A stretch of 64,000 nt of DNA from contig NZ_CABPRZ010000010.1 in assembly GCF_902459695.1 (NCBI RefSeq), positions 62,001 to 126,000 of the forward strand, read 5' to 3'. This DNA comes from Pandoraea terrae. GTDB lineage: Bacteria; Pseudomonadota; Gammaproteobacteria; Burkholderiales; Burkholderiaceae. Shown here in pieces: positions 7,943 through 22,001 of this stretch; the first letter of the stretch is position 1; each line of letters begins with the position of its first letter. Under the pieces are notes generated by a model. The model did no database searches and was not told the origin of the DNA. It worked only from the letters and a program-made list of their open reading frames with translations. The translations under genes and the position numbers were made by a program.

Positions 7943-8669
7943 GGTATTGAACATGAAGGCAACGGCCGGTGTCGCGCCGATGACGAAAAGCGGCGATCCG
8001 GTGCTGCGCGCGCGCGGGCTGCACAAAACGTTTCGTCAGGGCGAGCTCAACGTGACCGTGCTCGACGGCGCGGATCTCGATGTCGCGCGCGGCGAAAAGG
8101 TTGCGATCGTGGGCGCTTCCGGATCGGGCAAGAGCACGCTGCTGCATGTGCTCGGCGGGCTCGACGATCCGTCGTCCGGTGAGGTATCGCTGCTGGGCAA
8201 GCCGTTCTCTGCGTTGCGCGAGAGGGACAAGACGGCACAACGCAATCAGTCGCTCGGGTTCGTGTATCAGTTCCATCATCTGCTGCCGGAATTTTCGGCG
8301 CTCGACAATGTGGCCATGCCGTTGAAGATCCGCCGGCAAAGCACGGAGCAGGCGCGCAAGACCGCGCTGGCGATGCTCGAGCGCGTGGGGCTCGGCCTGC
8401 GTGTGAAGCATCGGCCGGGCGAGCTGTCGGGCGGCGAGCGCCAGCGGGTTGCGATGGCGCGGGCGCTGGTCACGCATCCGGCATGCGTGCTGGCCGACGA
8501 GCCGACTGGCAATCTCGACGGACATACGGCCGAAACGGTCTTCTCGCTGATGCTGGAACTGAGCGATACACTGGGGACGAGCTTCGTGATCGTGACGCAT
8601 GACATCGATCTGGCGCGCCGATGCGATCGTGTGCTGCGTTTGCGCGACGGCGTGCTCACGCCCGATTGA
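7935..8669 (+). CDS. lolD: lipoprotein-releasing ABC transporter ATP-binding protein LolD
   Basis: A 244-aa ABC ATPase that powers LolC. Walker A (GASGSGKST), the signature [15 protein letters not shown] and Walker B ([13 protein letters not shown]) are all intact. It starts within the end of lolC, so the two are translated together. The first fifteen or so residues extend beyond the usual LolD start; an internal ATG at 7953 is an alternative. Confidence 0.95.
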   Translation: MNEVLNMKATAGVAPMTKSGDPVLRARGLHKTFRQGELNVTVLDGADLDVARGEKVAIVGASGSGKSTLLHVLGGLDDPSSGEVSLLGKPFSALRERDKTAQRNQSLGFVYQFHHLLPEFSALDNVAMPLKIRRQSTEQARKTALAMLERVGLGLRVKHRPGELSGGERQRVAMARALVTHPACVLADEPTGNLDGHTAETVFSLMLELSDTLGTSFVIVTHDIDLARRCDRVLRLRDGVLTPD

Positions 8670-8696
8670 CCGGGCGCTGTCAGGATGATGCGAAGA

Positions 8697-8723
8697 CGCC
8701 GGACTCAGGTCCGGCGTTTTTTT
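8697..8723 (+). terminator. intrinsic terminator after lolCD
   Basis: A perfect 8-bp stem (8697-8704 with 8709-8716) with a TCAG loop, followed by seven T residues. Confidence 0.9.
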
Positions 8724-8805
8724 GCGGTGTTGTCCGATGGTGTTCGCCGGCCGCGCGTGCGAGGCTCCGTATTGCCCCGTACAATGACCGACAGGAAACC
8801 TGCCC

Positions 8806-9717
8806 ATGTGGATCGATACCCATTGCCATCTCGACGCCGGCGAGTTCGACACCGACCGTGACGCCATCATTGCCCACGCGTTCGCTGCGGGGGTGACGGG
8901 GCTCGTCGTCCCGGCGGTCGAAGTGGCAAACTTCGATGCGGCGCGCGCCGCCGCGCGGGCGATGCCGGGCGGCGCCTATGCCCTCGGCATCCATCCGCTC
9001 TACACGCCGCGCGCAAAAGATGCCGATATCGCGGCGTTGCGCGAGGCCGTTGCGGCATCGATCAACGATCCCCGTTTCGTCGGTATTGGCGAAATCGGCC
9101 TCGATTTCTTTGTGAAAGATCTCGATCCGGAGCGGCAGGCGTTCTTCTACATCGAGCAACTGAAGATCGCCCGCGACTTCGATTTGCCGGTCATTCTCCA
9201 CGTTCGGCGATCGCAAGACGCCATCCTCAAGCAACTGCGCATTTATCGGCCGAGCAGCGGTATCGCGCATGCGTTCAACGGCAGTCATCAGCAAGCCGAG
9301 ATGCTGTTGTCGCTCGGTTTCAAACTCGGTATCGGCGGTGCCATGACCTTTGAGCGCGCCCTGCAGATTCGCCGGCTCGCGGCCGACGTGCCGCTCGATG
9401 CGCTGGTGATGGAGACCGACGCCCCCGATATCGCCCCGGCATGGCTGTACAAGGCACGGAATCGCCCGGGCGAGTTGCCGCGTATCGCCGGCGAGCTCGC
9501 AAAGCTTCGGCAGATTCCGATCGAGCAACTGGCCGAGGCCACGAGCGCCAACGCCCTGAGCGTGCTGCCGAGGCTGGCCACTGCGATGGCGCAACCGTGC
9601 CCGGCTGAGCGGCTGCCGGGCGATGCCCTTGGCGCATCGTCCGCCTCTTCTTCCTCGGCGGACTCCCTGAATCCCGCTGCATCGCTCGCACCGCACGAAG
9701 ATCCGTCCGCGCATTGA
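8806..9717 (+). CDS. TatD-family metal-dependent hydrolase
   Basis: A 303-aa TIM-barrel hydrolase of the TatD DNase family. Metal ligands are visible: DTHCHLD at residues 4-10, E in IGEIGLDFF, H in ILHVRRSQDA and D in METDAPDI. TatD proteins have 3'-5' exonuclease activity on DNA. The last 40 residues or so, from TAMAQPC on, form a Ser/Ala-rich tail beyond the usual family end near 260. Its stop is 12 bp from the comEC start. A TACAAT at 8780-8785 may be the -10 box. Confidence 0.88.
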   Translation: MWIDTHCHLDAGEFDTDRDAIIAHAFAAGVTGLVVPAVEVANFDAARAAARAMPGGAYALGIHPLYTPRAKDADIAALREAVAASINDPRFVGIGEIGLDFFVKDLDPERQAFFYIEQLKIARDFDLPVILHVRRSQDAILKQLRIYRPSSGIAHAFNGSHQQAEMLLSLGFKLGIGGAMTFERALQIRRLAADVPLDALVMETDAPDIAPAWLYKARNRPGELPRIAGELAKLRQIPIEQLAEATSANALSVLPRLATAMAQPCPAERLPGDALGASSASSSSADSLNPAASLAPHEDPSAH

Positions 9718-9729
9718 GCGGGGCCGGTC

Positions 9730-12183
9730 ATGCGGGCGGTGTTGCTTGCGTGGGCGGCGGGCATCTGGCTGTTGCAGCAGTCGGCGGACTTGCCCGCGGG
9801 GCGCGCCGCCTGGGCGGTGGCGGGTGTCGCAGTGTTGGCGGCATGCGCTGTGCTGGCATCGGCGTTGGCTTTCCGGTCCGGTGCGTTTCGAGGCCGATGG
9901 GCCGCGTGGCGATGGCTTCCCTGTGTGCTCCTCTCGGCGTGTCTCGGCTTCGGCTGGGCAGCATGGCGAGGGCACGCGCGGCTTGCAGACGCCCTTGCCC
10001 CTGCATGGGAACAGCGCGACATCACCGTGACTGGCGTGGTGGCCTCCTTGCCTGTCCATGGCCCCGGCGGGTCGCGGTTTCACTTCGACGTGACAGCCGT
10101 CGCGCCGTCGCGTGCCGGGGTGCCGAAACGCTTGCAACTGTCATGGTCGCGGCCGACGCCTGCGCTTGTGCGCGCAGGGGAGCGCTGGCGATTTGTGGTT
10201 CGTCTCAAACGCCCGCACGGATTTGCAAACTGGCACGGCTTCGATGCGGAATATTGGCTGCTGACGCAAGGCATTCGCGCCACGGGACAGGTGAGGGGGA
10301 AGGCCATGCCGCTACCGGAGCGGCTTCAGGGGGATCCGGGCGGCTGGCGATACGCGCTGGCGGTATGGCGCGACAAACTCCGAACCTCCATGAAGGCGGC
10401 GATGCCCGCCGACGCACGCTACGGCGGTGTGTTGCTCGCCTTGGCGCTGGGCGATCGCGCGGAGATCGCGCCGGCGGATTGGCAAACGTTTCAGCGGACT
10501 GGCGTGACGCATCTGCTTGCGATTTCGGGGCTGCATGTCACACTGGTCGCCGGTTTGGCGGCACTTGCCGGTGCGGGGTGCTGGCGGCGTTCGTGCGGAA
10601 CCCGAGGCGCATGGCCCTTGCGCGTGCCGACGCCGCGCGTGGCGGCGCTGGTCGGTTGTGCTGCGGCGCTTGGCTACGGCGCGCTGTCCGGCTTCGGCAT
10701 CCCGGCGCGGCGGGCGGTCTGCATGGTGGCGATCTTCGCCCTGGCCTTCGGCGCGAACCGGTCGGTCGGCGTGTCCTATGTGCTGGCCTGGGCGTTGGCG
10801 ATTATCGTCGCGATCGACCCGTGGGCGGTGGACACGGCCGGATTGTGGCTGTCGTTCGGCGCGGTTGCGGTGCTCGTCTATGCCGCGCGAGGCCGCCGCG
10901 ATGGGGAGGGCGAGTCGCTCGAAGTGATCTCCGGCTGGCGATATCGGTTGCGGCGCCATCTTGGCAGCGCCGCGCGGGCGCAGTTTGCCGTGACGCTCGG
11001 GATGATCCCGCTCTCGCTCGCGTGGTTCGGCCAGGTGTCGTTGGTCGGGCCATTGGCCAATGCCGTCGCGATCCCGGTGATGGCGCTGCTCGTCACGCCG
11101 CTCTCGCTCGGCGGTTTGATGTTGCCGTCGCCGCTTGCCGACGTGCTGCTCCGGCTGGCGCACGCGCTGGTGGCGTGGCTGGCCGTCTGGCTCGAATGGC
11201 TATCGGCATGGCCGCATGCGGTTTGGCGCGCCGCGATACCGCCGGCGTGGGCGACCGGGTTGGCGTTGACGGGCGTCGCATGGTGTCTCGCGCCGCGCTC
11301 GGCATTTCCCTGGGAAAGGCTTCGTTGGCTGGGCGCGGGACTTTTCGTGCCGGCACTGACCGCGTCTTCGCCACGGGTTCCTGCCGGCGAGTTTCGCGTG
11401 ACGATGATCGATATCGGGCAAGGCAACGCGGTGTTGGTGGAGACGGCAGGCCATCAACTGCTGTACGACGCAGGCCCGCCGCTGGGCGAACACAGCGACG
11501 CCGGTGAGCGCGTGATCGTGCCGTTTCTGCGCGCGCATGGCGTGACACGGCTTGACCGCCTTGTCGTCAGCCATGCGCACGCGGATCACTACGGCGGGGC
11601 GCGTGCGGTGATCGCCGCGTATCCGGGCGTCGCGACCGCTACTTCGCTGCCGCCCGATCATGCGGTGCGCCAGGCGGCTGCAACCCACCGGACCTGCCTT
11701 GATGGTCAACGTTGGCGGTGGGACGGCGTGGACTTCGCCTTTCTCCATCCCGAAACCGCGACGCTGGCGTCGCCGGACGTCGGCCCCAATGGCCGCAGCT
11801 GCGTGCTGCGCATTTCGAACGGCCGCCATGCTGCGTTGCTCGCCGGGGACATCGAACGCCCGCAGGAGGCGGCCCTAATTGCCAAGCGCGCCGGCCGGCG
11901 TTCGCTGGCGGCCGACATCCTGCTTGCGCCGCATCACGGCAGCCTGACATCCTCCACACCCGGATTCATACGCGCGGTGGCCCCGCGCTACGTTGTGTTC
12001 CAGGCCGGTTTCCACAATCGCTTCGCACATCCGAGGCCAGCGGTGGTGTCGCGTTACCAGGGAATCGGCTCCCGGACATTCATCAGCGCGGCCGACGGCG
12101 CGGTCAGATTCGAGACGCGTGGCGAGACATTGAACGCCGTCGCGTACCGCTCGGCGGCGCGCCGCTACTGGATGATCCGATGA
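9730..12183 (+). CDS. comEC: DNA internalisation competence protein ComEC/Rec2
   Basis: An 817-aa multi-pass membrane protein. Domains in order are a DUF4131-like N-terminal region, the competence membrane domain with GVTHLLAISGLHVTL near residue 258, and a C-terminal metallo-beta-lactamase-like domain with SHAHADHYGG near residue 615. It forms the inner-membrane channel for single-stranded DNA during transformation. Full length with both domains, so apparently functional. Confidence 0.92.
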   Translation: MRAVLLAWAAGIWLLQQSADLPAGRAAWAVAGVAVLAACAVLASALAFRSGAFRGRWAAWRWLPCVLLSACLGFGWAAWRGHARLADALAPAWEQRDITVTGVVASLPVHGPGGSRFHFDVTAVAPSRAGVPKRLQLSWSRPTPALVRAGERWRFVVRLKRPHGFANWHGFDAEYWLLTQGIRATGQVRGKAMPLPERLQGDPGGWRYALAVWRDKLRTSMKAAMPADARYGGVLLALALGDRAEIAPADWQTFQRTGVTHLLAISGLHVTLVAGLAALAGAGCWRRSCGTRGAWPLRVPTPRVAALVGCAAALGYGALSGFGIPARRAVCMVAIFALAFGANRSVGVSYVLAWALAIIVAIDPWAVDTAGLWLSFGAVAVLVYAARGRRDGEGESLEVISGWRYRLRRHLGSAARAQFAVTLGMIPLSLAWFGQVSLVGPLANAVAIPVMALLVTPLSLGGLMLPSPLADVLLRLAHALVAWLAVWLEWLSAWPHAVWRAAIPPAWATGLALTGVAWCLAPRSAFPWERLRWLGAGLFVPALTASSPRVPAGEFRVTMIDIGQGNAVLVETAGHQLLYDAGPPLGEHSDAGERVIVPFLRAHGVTRLDRLVVSHAHADHYGGARAVIAAYPGVATATSLPPDHAVRQAAATHRTCLDGQRWRWDGVDFAFLHPETATLASPDVGPNGRSCVLRISNGRHAALLAGDIERPQEAALIAKRAGRRSLAADILLAPHHGSLTSSTPGFIRAVAPRYVVFQAGFHNRFAHPRPAVVSRYQGIGSRTFISAADGAVRFETRGETLNAVAYRSAARRYWMIR

Positions 12184-12341
12184 TCCGTCCGGGCGGCCGC
12201 GCCAAGCCACGCAGGCTGCCTCGAACGAGGCTTGATTCGACGAAACCCTCTACGCTCGTGCGCGTTCGCCGTGCCGCGCGTCGCTAGAATAGGCGGATTC
12301 GCCCCCGCCCCCCCGCCGCCTGTTGCGGCATTGTGCATTCC

Positions 12342-14962
<2,621 letters not shown>

Positions 14963-14988
14963 GCGTCGGATAGATTCAGGAGTCCCCC

Positions 14989-15843
14989 ATGAAGCTGTGT
15001 GGTTTCGACGTCGGTCTCGACAAACCGTTTTTCCTGATCGCAGGCACGTGCGTCGTCGAGTCGGCACAGATGACCATCGACGTCGCCGGCCAATTGAAGG
15101 AAATTACCGGTGCGCTTGGCATTCCGTTCATCTACAAGTCGTCGTACGACAAGGCCAACCGTAGCTCGGGCAAGTCGTTTCGCGGCCCGGGCCGGGATGC
15201 CGGCTTGAAGATTCTCGACGAAGTGCGGCGCCAGATCGGCGTGCCGGTCCTGACCGACGTGCACACCGAAGAGGAAGTGCCGGAAGTCGCCGCCGTGGTG
15301 GATGTCCTGCAAACGCCGGCGTTCCTGTGCCGCCAGACCGATTTCATCCGGGCATGCGCGCAGTCGGGCAAGCCGGTGAACATCAAGAAGGGCCAGTTCC
15401 TCGCCCCGCACGACATGATCAACGTCATCGCCAAGGCCCGCGACGCCGCACGCGAGGCGGGCCTGCCCGACGACGTGTTCATGGCTTGTGAGCGCGGCGT
15501 TTCGTTCGGCTACAACAATCTGGTCTCCGACATGCGCTCACTGGCGATCATGCGCGAGACCGGTGCGCCGGTCGTGTTCGATGCCACGCACTCGGTGCAA
15601 TTGCCGGGCGGCCAGGGCACCAGCTCAGGCGGCCAGCGCGAGTTCGTGCCGGTGTTGTCGCGCGCGGCCGTGGCCGTGGGCGTGTCGGGCTTGTTCATGG
15701 AAACCCATCCGGACCCGTCGAAGGCCTTGTCCGACGGGCCAAACGCCGTGCCGCTGGGACGCATGCGCGAGCTGCTGGGCACGCTGCGGACGATCGATGC
15801 GGCCGTCAAGCAGGGCGCGTTTCTGGAACAGAATTTCAACTGA
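14989..15843 (+). CDS. kdsA: 3-deoxy-D-manno-octulosonate 8-phosphate synthase
   Basis: A 284-aa enzyme that condenses phosphoenolpyruvate with arabinose 5-phosphate to make KDO-8-P for lipopolysaccharide. Family hallmarks include [21 protein letters not shown] and [19 protein letters not shown] ribosome site precedes the ATG. CTP from PyrG is used downstream to activate KDO, which fits the shared operon. Confidence 0.97.
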   Translation: MKLCGFDVGLDKPFFLIAGTCVVESAQMTIDVAGQLKEITGALGIPFIYKSSYDKANRSSGKSFRGPGRDAGLKILDEVRRQIGVPVLTDVHTEEEVPEVAAVVDVLQTPAFLCRQTDFIRACAQSGKPVNIKKGQFLAPHDMINVIAKARDAAREAGLPDDVFMACERGVSFGYNNLVSDMRSLAIMRETGAPVVFDATHSVQLPGGQGTSSGGQREFVPVLSRAAVAVGVSGLFMETHPDPSKALSDGPNAVPLGRMRELLGTLRTIDAAVKQGAFLEQNFN

Positions 15844-17430
<1,587 letters not shown>

Positions 17431-17498
17431 CCCCGAATGCCCGCGCGCGCCGCTGCAAATGCCGCGGCGTTTGCGCGGGTGACTTGCCAGGCGAAAGC

Positions 17499-17912
17499 AT
17501 GCGAATCGTGACCTTGGTGCTGGTGCTGCTGCTCGCAGCCCTCCAGTATCCGCTCTGGTTCGGCCACGGCGGCTGGCTGTACGTGCGCGAATTGCGCGAT
17601 CAGCTCGCGGCCGAGCAGCAGAAAAACGAGCAATTGAAGGAACGCAACGACCGCCTGGCGGGCGAAGTGCAGGACTTGCAGGAAGGCACCGCCGCCATCG
17701 AAGAGCGCGCCCGCTTCGAGCTGGGCATGGTCAAGGATGGCGAGGTGTTCGTGCAGTTTGTCGCGCCGGACGGCTCCGGCATGCCGTCCGGCGCCTCCGC
17801 AGGCGCCAGCGCAGCCGTGGCGATGCCGCCCGTGGCTGCGGCGGCACCTGCGCACAAGTCGGTCGGCGCCGCAGCGCCCACGCCGCCGCCCGCGCACGGC
17901 AAGAAGCATTGA
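17499..17912 (+). CDS. ftsB: cell division protein FtsB
   Basis: A 137-aa bitopic membrane protein: a short cytoplasmic N-terminus, one membrane helix ([15 protein letters not shown], about residues 5-20), then a coiled coil ([20 protein letters not shown]) and the [10 protein letters not shown] segment typical of FtsB. It bridges FtsL and FtsQ in the divisome. The C-terminal 40 or so residues are an Ala/Pro-rich tail ending GKKH, longer than in E. coli. The ATG at 17499 is preferred over one five codons upstream. Confidence 0.92.
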   Translation: MRIVTLVLVLLLAALQYPLWFGHGGWLYVRELRDQLAAEQQKNEQLKERNDRLAGEVQDLQEGTAAIEERARFELGMVKDGEVFVQFVAPDGSGMPSGASAGASAAVAMPPVAAAAPAHKSVGAAAPTPPPAHGKKH

Positions 17913-17940
17913 CTGGCCGAGGTTTTATGGCCAAACGAAG

Positions 17941-17975
17941 ACGGCGCTCTCCTGATGGATGAGCGCCGTTTTTTT
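17941..17975 (+). terminator. intrinsic terminator after eno-ftsB
   Basis: A 9-bp stem (17941-17949 with 17961-17969), an 11-nt loop and a seven-T run, placed between the convergent ftsB and lipoprotein genes. Confidence 0.9.
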
Positions 17976-18001
17976 ATGCAGGGCCGCCGGTCTGGCCGGC
18001 C

Positions 18002-18403
18002 TCAAAAGCCGAATCCGATCCCCACGCCATAGTACGGGCCGCCGTACCATCGCGGCCAGCCGTAGCCTCCGTACGGATAGCCATCGTTCCAGTAAGCTCG
18101 TGCCGCGTCGCTGTATGCCGCCCATGCCCGCTCGTTCGCAATCGCCCGCTCCTGTTCGGCAAGTATGCGGGCGTCGAGCTGTGTGAGGCGCTGTCTTTCG
18201 GCATCCGACAACGGCGGCGCGAGCTGCGTCATCTGGCTGGCGGGCAGGCGTGCGATCGGCGCGCCCGGGGGCGGCACGCTCGCGCAGCCGGATGCCAGCA
18301 GCAAAGCAATCGCTGCAGTCGCGCTGGCGAATCCGAGGGGGGCTGCACGGCGTGCCAACGTCCGGCTCGCCGGACGTGGCGGGAAAGTTGGCAGCTTGCG
18401 CAT
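18002..18403 (-). CDS. small Tyr/Gly-rich lipoprotein
   Basis: A 133-aa predicted lipoprotein: a basic N-terminus, a hydrophobic stretch (ASATAAIALLLASGC) with a lipobox-like ASGC, then a charged middle with ERAWAAYSDAARAYW and a C-terminus rich in Tyr, Gly and Pro (YPYGGYGWPRWYGGPYYG). I do not recognise a named family. The start at 18403 is preferred because GGAGG lies 6 nt upstream; the frame is open for 34 more codons. It is downstream of hslO on the same strand with 28 bp between. Confidence 0.65.
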   Translation of the reverse strand: MRKLPTFPPRPASRTLARRAAPLGFASATAAIALLLASGCASVPPPGAPIARLPASQMTQLAPPLSDAERQRLTQLDARILAEQERAIANERAWAAYSDAARAYWNDGYPYGGYGWPRWYGGPYYGVGIGFGF

Positions 18404-18431
18404 GGCGGCCTCCATTCGGCAGAGATGCGCC

Positions 18432-19382
18432 CTAATGATGTTGCGACGGCGCAGGGGCGACACCTGCTGAGATCGTTTCCCCCGCAAAGAGTTGCGCCAC
18501 ATCAACCGGATCGAAACGGTACTGCTGGCGGCAGAATTCGCAGGCGACTTCGATGTCGGGGCGCTCGCTCAGGATGCTGGTGGCTTCCTCGACACCCAGC
18601 ATGCGCAGCATGCCGCCGACTTTCTGTCGCGAGCAACTGCAACGGAACACGGTTGCCTGCGGCTCGAACACGCGCAAGTCTTCCTGCCAGAACAGGCGGC
18701 GCATCATCGTTTCCGGCGCCGTCTCCAGCATCTCCTTGCGGGTGAGCGTGTTGCCGAGCTGACAGGCGCGCTCCCATGCGTCTTCGTCGTGATCCGGCGC
18801 GCGCTCAGCGCCGGCGCCGGCCGTGCCGCCATGATCCGGCAGGCGTTGCAGCAGGACGCCGACAGCGCGTTGGGCGTCCGCCGCCAGCCACAGACGCGTG
18901 TCGAGCTGCTCCGAGCGATGCATGTAGTGTTGAAGGACGTCGGCCATGTCGGCCAGCGGTCCGTCTTCGCCGACCAGAGGCACAATGCCTTGATACGGTT
19001 GCTGTCCCGGCACTTTGTCGCGTGGATCGAGCGTGATGGCGAAGCGCGCGTGGCCGTCCGCGTTCACCATGTCGGTCAGCGTGGCGTCGTCAGGGATGCT
19101 GCCGCTGTATTTGGCCGTCGCACGCATCGTCAGGTCGGCATTGCATTCGACGACCAGCATGTGCACGGGGCCGTTGCCATGCAGTTGCATGACGAGCGCA
19201 CCGTCGAACTTGATGTTGGCGGACAGCAGCGCGGCGGCGGCCATCATTTCGCCGAGCAAGGTGCGCACGGGCAGCGGATAGTCGTGACGCTCGAGCACGG
19301 CTTGCCACGTGGCATCGAGGGTGACATATTCGCCGCGCACGGGCGCGGCGTCGAACATGAATTTGTGAAGCTGGTCGGACAC
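18432..19382 (-). CDS. hslO: Hsp33 redox-regulated chaperone
   Basis: A 316-aa holdase activated by oxidation. The N-terminal domain starts SDQLHKFMFDAAPVRGEYV; the zinc/redox switch is the pair CSC and CEFC near the C-terminus (residues about 255-290), all four Cys intact. The start is GTG at 19382, with CAGGAA upstream; the frame is open further upstream but without similarity. The C-terminal extension past the zinc motif is a little longer than in E. coli (292 aa). Confidence 0.93.
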   Translation of the reverse strand: MSDQLHKFMFDAAPVRGEYVTLDATWQAVLERHDYPLPVRTLLGEMMAAAALLSANIKFDGALVMQLHGNGPVHMLVVECNADLTMRATAKYSGSIPDDATLTDMVNADGHARFAITLDPRDKVPGQQPYQGIVPLVGEDGPLADMADVLQHYMHRSEQLDTRLWLAADAQRAVGVLLQRLPDHGGTAGAGAERAPDHDEDAWERACQLGNTLTRKEMLETAPETMMRRLFWQEDLRVFEPQATVFRCSCSRQKVGGMLRMLGVEEATSILSERPDIEVACEFCRQQYRFDPVDVAQLFAGETISAGVAPAPSQHH

Positions 19383-19476
19383 GAAGCAAATTCCTGAAAA
19401 ATGCGGCGAAGACGAGGGCGTGTTCACGCTGATATCACCGCCCAGATGGTGCCGGATCGCCGCATTTTCAACGGCC

Positions 19477-19499
19477 CTGCGGGGTGGGCGGCCCCGCAG
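19477..19499. repeat. hairpin between the gamma-carbonic-anhydrase gene and hslO
   Basis: CTGCGGGG and CCCCGCAG (19477-19484 and 19492-19499) with a 7-nt loop, just past the stop of the gamma-carbonic-anhydrase gene. No T-run follows on the minus strand, so it is a weak terminator at best. Confidence 0.4.
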
Positions 19500-19504
19500 C
19501 GTCG

Positions 19505-20029
19505 TCAGCCGATGCGGACGAGTTTTTCCTTGAACAGCTGACGGCGTTCGGCGTAACCGTCTGCATTGCGCTGCAAATTGGCCACTTCTTCGTCGGTCAG
19601 CTCGCGAACGACCTTCGCGGGCGTGCCGAGAATGAGCGAGCGGTCGGGAAACGTCTTGCGTTCCGTGACCAGCGCGCCGGCGCCGACGAGACAATGCTTG
19701 CCGATGACCGCGCCGTTGAGCAGTACGGCCTGGATGCCGATCAGCGAGCCTTCGCCGACCGTGCAGCCATGCAGCATGGCCTGATGGCCGATGCTGACGT
19801 TTTCGGCCAGCGTCAGCGGAAAACCGGGGTCGGTGTGCAACACCGCGCCTTCCTGGACATTGGTGCTGCGGCCGATCCGGATCGGTTCGTTGTCGCCGCG
19901 AATCGTCACGCCAGGCCAAACGCTCGAGTTCTCGGCCATGAACACTTCGCCAATGATCGCGGCGGTGTCGGCCACGAAAGCGCTTTCGTGGATTTGCGGG
20001 GTCTTGTCTCCAATTTTATAGATCGGCAT
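19505..20029 (-). CDS. gamma-carbonic-anhydrase-like hexapeptide protein
   Basis: A 174-aa left-handed beta-helix protein of the YrdA/PaaY group. Zinc-ligand histidines appear as VLHTDPGFP and IGHQAMLHGC, the usual H...HxxxxH pattern. Members are carbonic anhydrases or related thioesterases; the activity is unproven for YrdA types. Start at ATG 20029 (MPIYKIGDKTP) matches the family. It is divergent from the DUF455 gene across 50 bp. Confidence 0.88.
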   Translation of the reverse strand: MPIYKIGDKTPQIHESAFVADTAAIIGEVFMAENSSVWPGVTIRGDNEPIRIGRSTNVQEGAVLHTDPGFPLTLAENVSIGHQAMLHGCTVGEGSLIGIQAVLLNGAVIGKHCLVGAGALVTERKTFPDRSLILGTPAKVVRELTDEEVANLQRNADGYAERRQLFKEKLVRIG

Positions 20030-20079
20030 GGCCTGGTCCTGAACACGGCTAAAATGAGCGGAATCCCTATTGTACCGCC

Positions 20080-20940
20080 ATGCCCGAAATCGCTCCCGCG
20101 CCGCAAAAAGGCGCTTTGACGCAGGCTGACGCGCCCGGATGCGCGCGCCACGCTGCCCTGACACTCCTGTGTGTTACCGATCCGTACCGGAAAGCCGCCG
20201 GCGTCACCGCATTGCGCGAGGCCGTGACCGGTGGCCGGGCTGTCTGGCAGCCCGCTCTGCGTCTGGCGGAGCCCCCCGGCGTGCCGGGGCGTCCGGCTGC
20301 GCCGCGCCTGGTGTCGGCGCGTGAGCTGGAGCGGCGCGCCGTCAGCACCGTCGCCGGCCGCGCAGCCATGCTGCATGCCTTGGCTCACATCGAATTCAAC
20401 GCGATCAATCTCGCGCTGGACGCCATCTGGCGCTTCGACGGCCTGCCGGCGGCGTATTACGACGACTGGCTCCTCGTGGCGGCTGAAGAAGCGTTCCATT
20501 TCACCCTGCTGGCCGACCACCTGGCGAGTCTGGGGCGCGAATTTTATTACGGCAGTCTGCCCGCGCACGATGGCCTGTGGGACATGGCGCAACGCACCTC
20601 GGGCGACTGGCTGGCCCGGCTGGCGCTGGTGCCGCGCACGCTGGAGGCGAGGGGGCTCGATGCGAGTCCGCCGATCCGCGCCAAACTTGCGAATGCCGGG
20701 GACACGCGCGCCGCGGAAATTCTCGACATCATCCTGCGCGACGAAATCGGCCACGTGGCCATCGGTAATCGCTGGTACCGCTGGGGATGCGAGCGCGACC
20801 GGTGCGATCCGGTCCCGACCTACGCACGCCTTGCACGACAATATGGTGCGCCGCGCCTGCGCGGTCCGTTCAACCTCGAAGCGCGCCGCGCAGCAGGATT
20901 CGGCGAAGACGAATTGCTGGCCCTCGTCCAAGGCGAGTAA
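20080..20940 (+). CDS. DUF455 ferritin-like protein
   Basis: A 286-aa helical protein with the DUF455 pattern: HALAHIEFNAINLALD, AAEEAFHFTLLADHL and LRDEIGHVAIGNRWY carry the Glu and His residues expected of a ferritin-like dimetal site. The family is linked by some annotations to tRNA-(ms2io6A)-hydroxylase-like folds; the reaction is unknown. Full length for the family. Confidence 0.85.
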   Translation: MPEIAPAPQKGALTQADAPGCARHAALTLLCVTDPYRKAAGVTALREAVTGGRAVWQPALRLAEPPGVPGRPAAPRLVSARELERRAVSTVAGRAAMLHALAHIEFNAINLALDAIWRFDGLPAAYYDDWLLVAAEEAFHFTLLADHLASLGREFYYGSLPAHDGLWDMAQRTSGDWLARLALVPRTLEARGLDASPPIRAKLANAGDTRAAEILDIILRDEIGHVAIGNRWYRWGCERDRCDPVPTYARLARQYGAPRLRGPFNLEARRAAGFGEDELLALVQGE

Positions 20941-21015
20941 GCTCGTTTTTCCGCCAACCGATATACTCGAACGCTGACCGATTCCCTGCGGCGATGTAAG
21001 GCGTCGCTGTTGCCT

Positions 21016-21900
21016 ATGACTCCCTCGCGTTCCGAATTCACGACCGTGCGCGGTCTTCGCCATCATGTCCGCCAGTGGGGCACGCCGGGTGCCCCGAAAC
21101 TGTTCCTGCTGCACGGCTGGATGGACATGTCGGCTTCGTTCCAGTTCGTGGCTGATGCCCTGGCCGAACGCTGGCATATCATTGCGCCCGACTGGCGGGG
21201 GTTTGGCCTCACGGATTGGCCGGTATCGGACGGCCGCGCAGGCAGCTACTGGTTTCCCGACTACCTGGCCGACCTCGAAGCGTTGCTTGACGTATATGCC
21301 CCGGGCGAGGCCGTCAACCTGGTGGGCCACAGCATGGGCGGCAATGTCGTGTGCCACTATGCGGGCGTGCGCCCGGCGCGCGTGAAGCGGCTCGTCAACC
21401 TCGAGGGTTTTGGTCTGCCTGCGACACAACCGTCCGCCGCCATCAAGCAGATGGCCAAATGGCTCGACGACTTGCGCGAGCCCCCCACGCTGCGTCCGTA
21501 CGCATCCCTTGAAGACGTGGCGGCGCGTTTGCGCAAGACGAACCCGCGCCTGACCGACGCGCGCGCCGCGTTTCTCGCGCCACATTGGGCCAGGCGCGGC
21601 GACGACGGCCTCTGGCACCTGTTGGGCGACGCAGCGCACAAGATCGCCAGCCCATATCCGTACCGTCTCGACGAAACGCTCGCGATATGGGGCAATATCG
21701 GCGCTCCCGTGCTGTACGTGGAGGCGAACGATTCCGAGGTCTTGCGCCATCTGACGAGTGAGGCGGACAGAGGTAAGTTCCGGGAGCGTTTCCGGGCGTT
21801 CAAGCAACTTCGTGAAGTGTTCCTCGACGATGCGGGCCATATGGTGCATCACGACCAGCCGGCGCAGGTGGCGGCGTTGATCGACGAATTTTGCCAATGA
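21016..21900 (+). CDS. alpha/beta-fold hydrolase
   Basis: A 294-aa enzyme with the oxyanion loop LFLLHGWMDMSASF, nucleophile elbow GHSMGGN (about residue 103) and the catalytic His in DDAGHMVHHDQP. The acid is probably the Glu/Asp in YVEANDSEV. It resembles broad esterase or haloalkane-dehalogenase-like family members; substrate unknown. Start chosen at ATG 21016. Confidence 0.82.
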   Translation: MTPSRSEFTTVRGLRHHVRQWGTPGAPKLFLLHGWMDMSASFQFVADALAERWHIIAPDWRGFGLTDWPVSDGRAGSYWFPDYLADLEALLDVYAPGEAVNLVGHSMGGNVVCHYAGVRPARVKRLVNLEGFGLPATQPSAAIKQMAKWLDDLREPPTLRPYASLEDVAARLRKTNPRLTDARAAFLAPHWARRGDDGLWHLLGDAAHKIASPYPYRLDETLAIWGNIGAPVLYVEANDSEVLRHLTSEADRGKFRERFRAFKQLREVFLDDAGHMVHHDQPAQVAALIDEFCQ

Positions 21901-22001
21901 ACTGAAGATGCGTGGCCGCGGCGGTGGTTGCGGCGCGTGGATCCGCCCCGCACGCAATGCGGCGGTGCGGTAGAATGAAACCGTTATCACGGCCACGCAT
22001 C

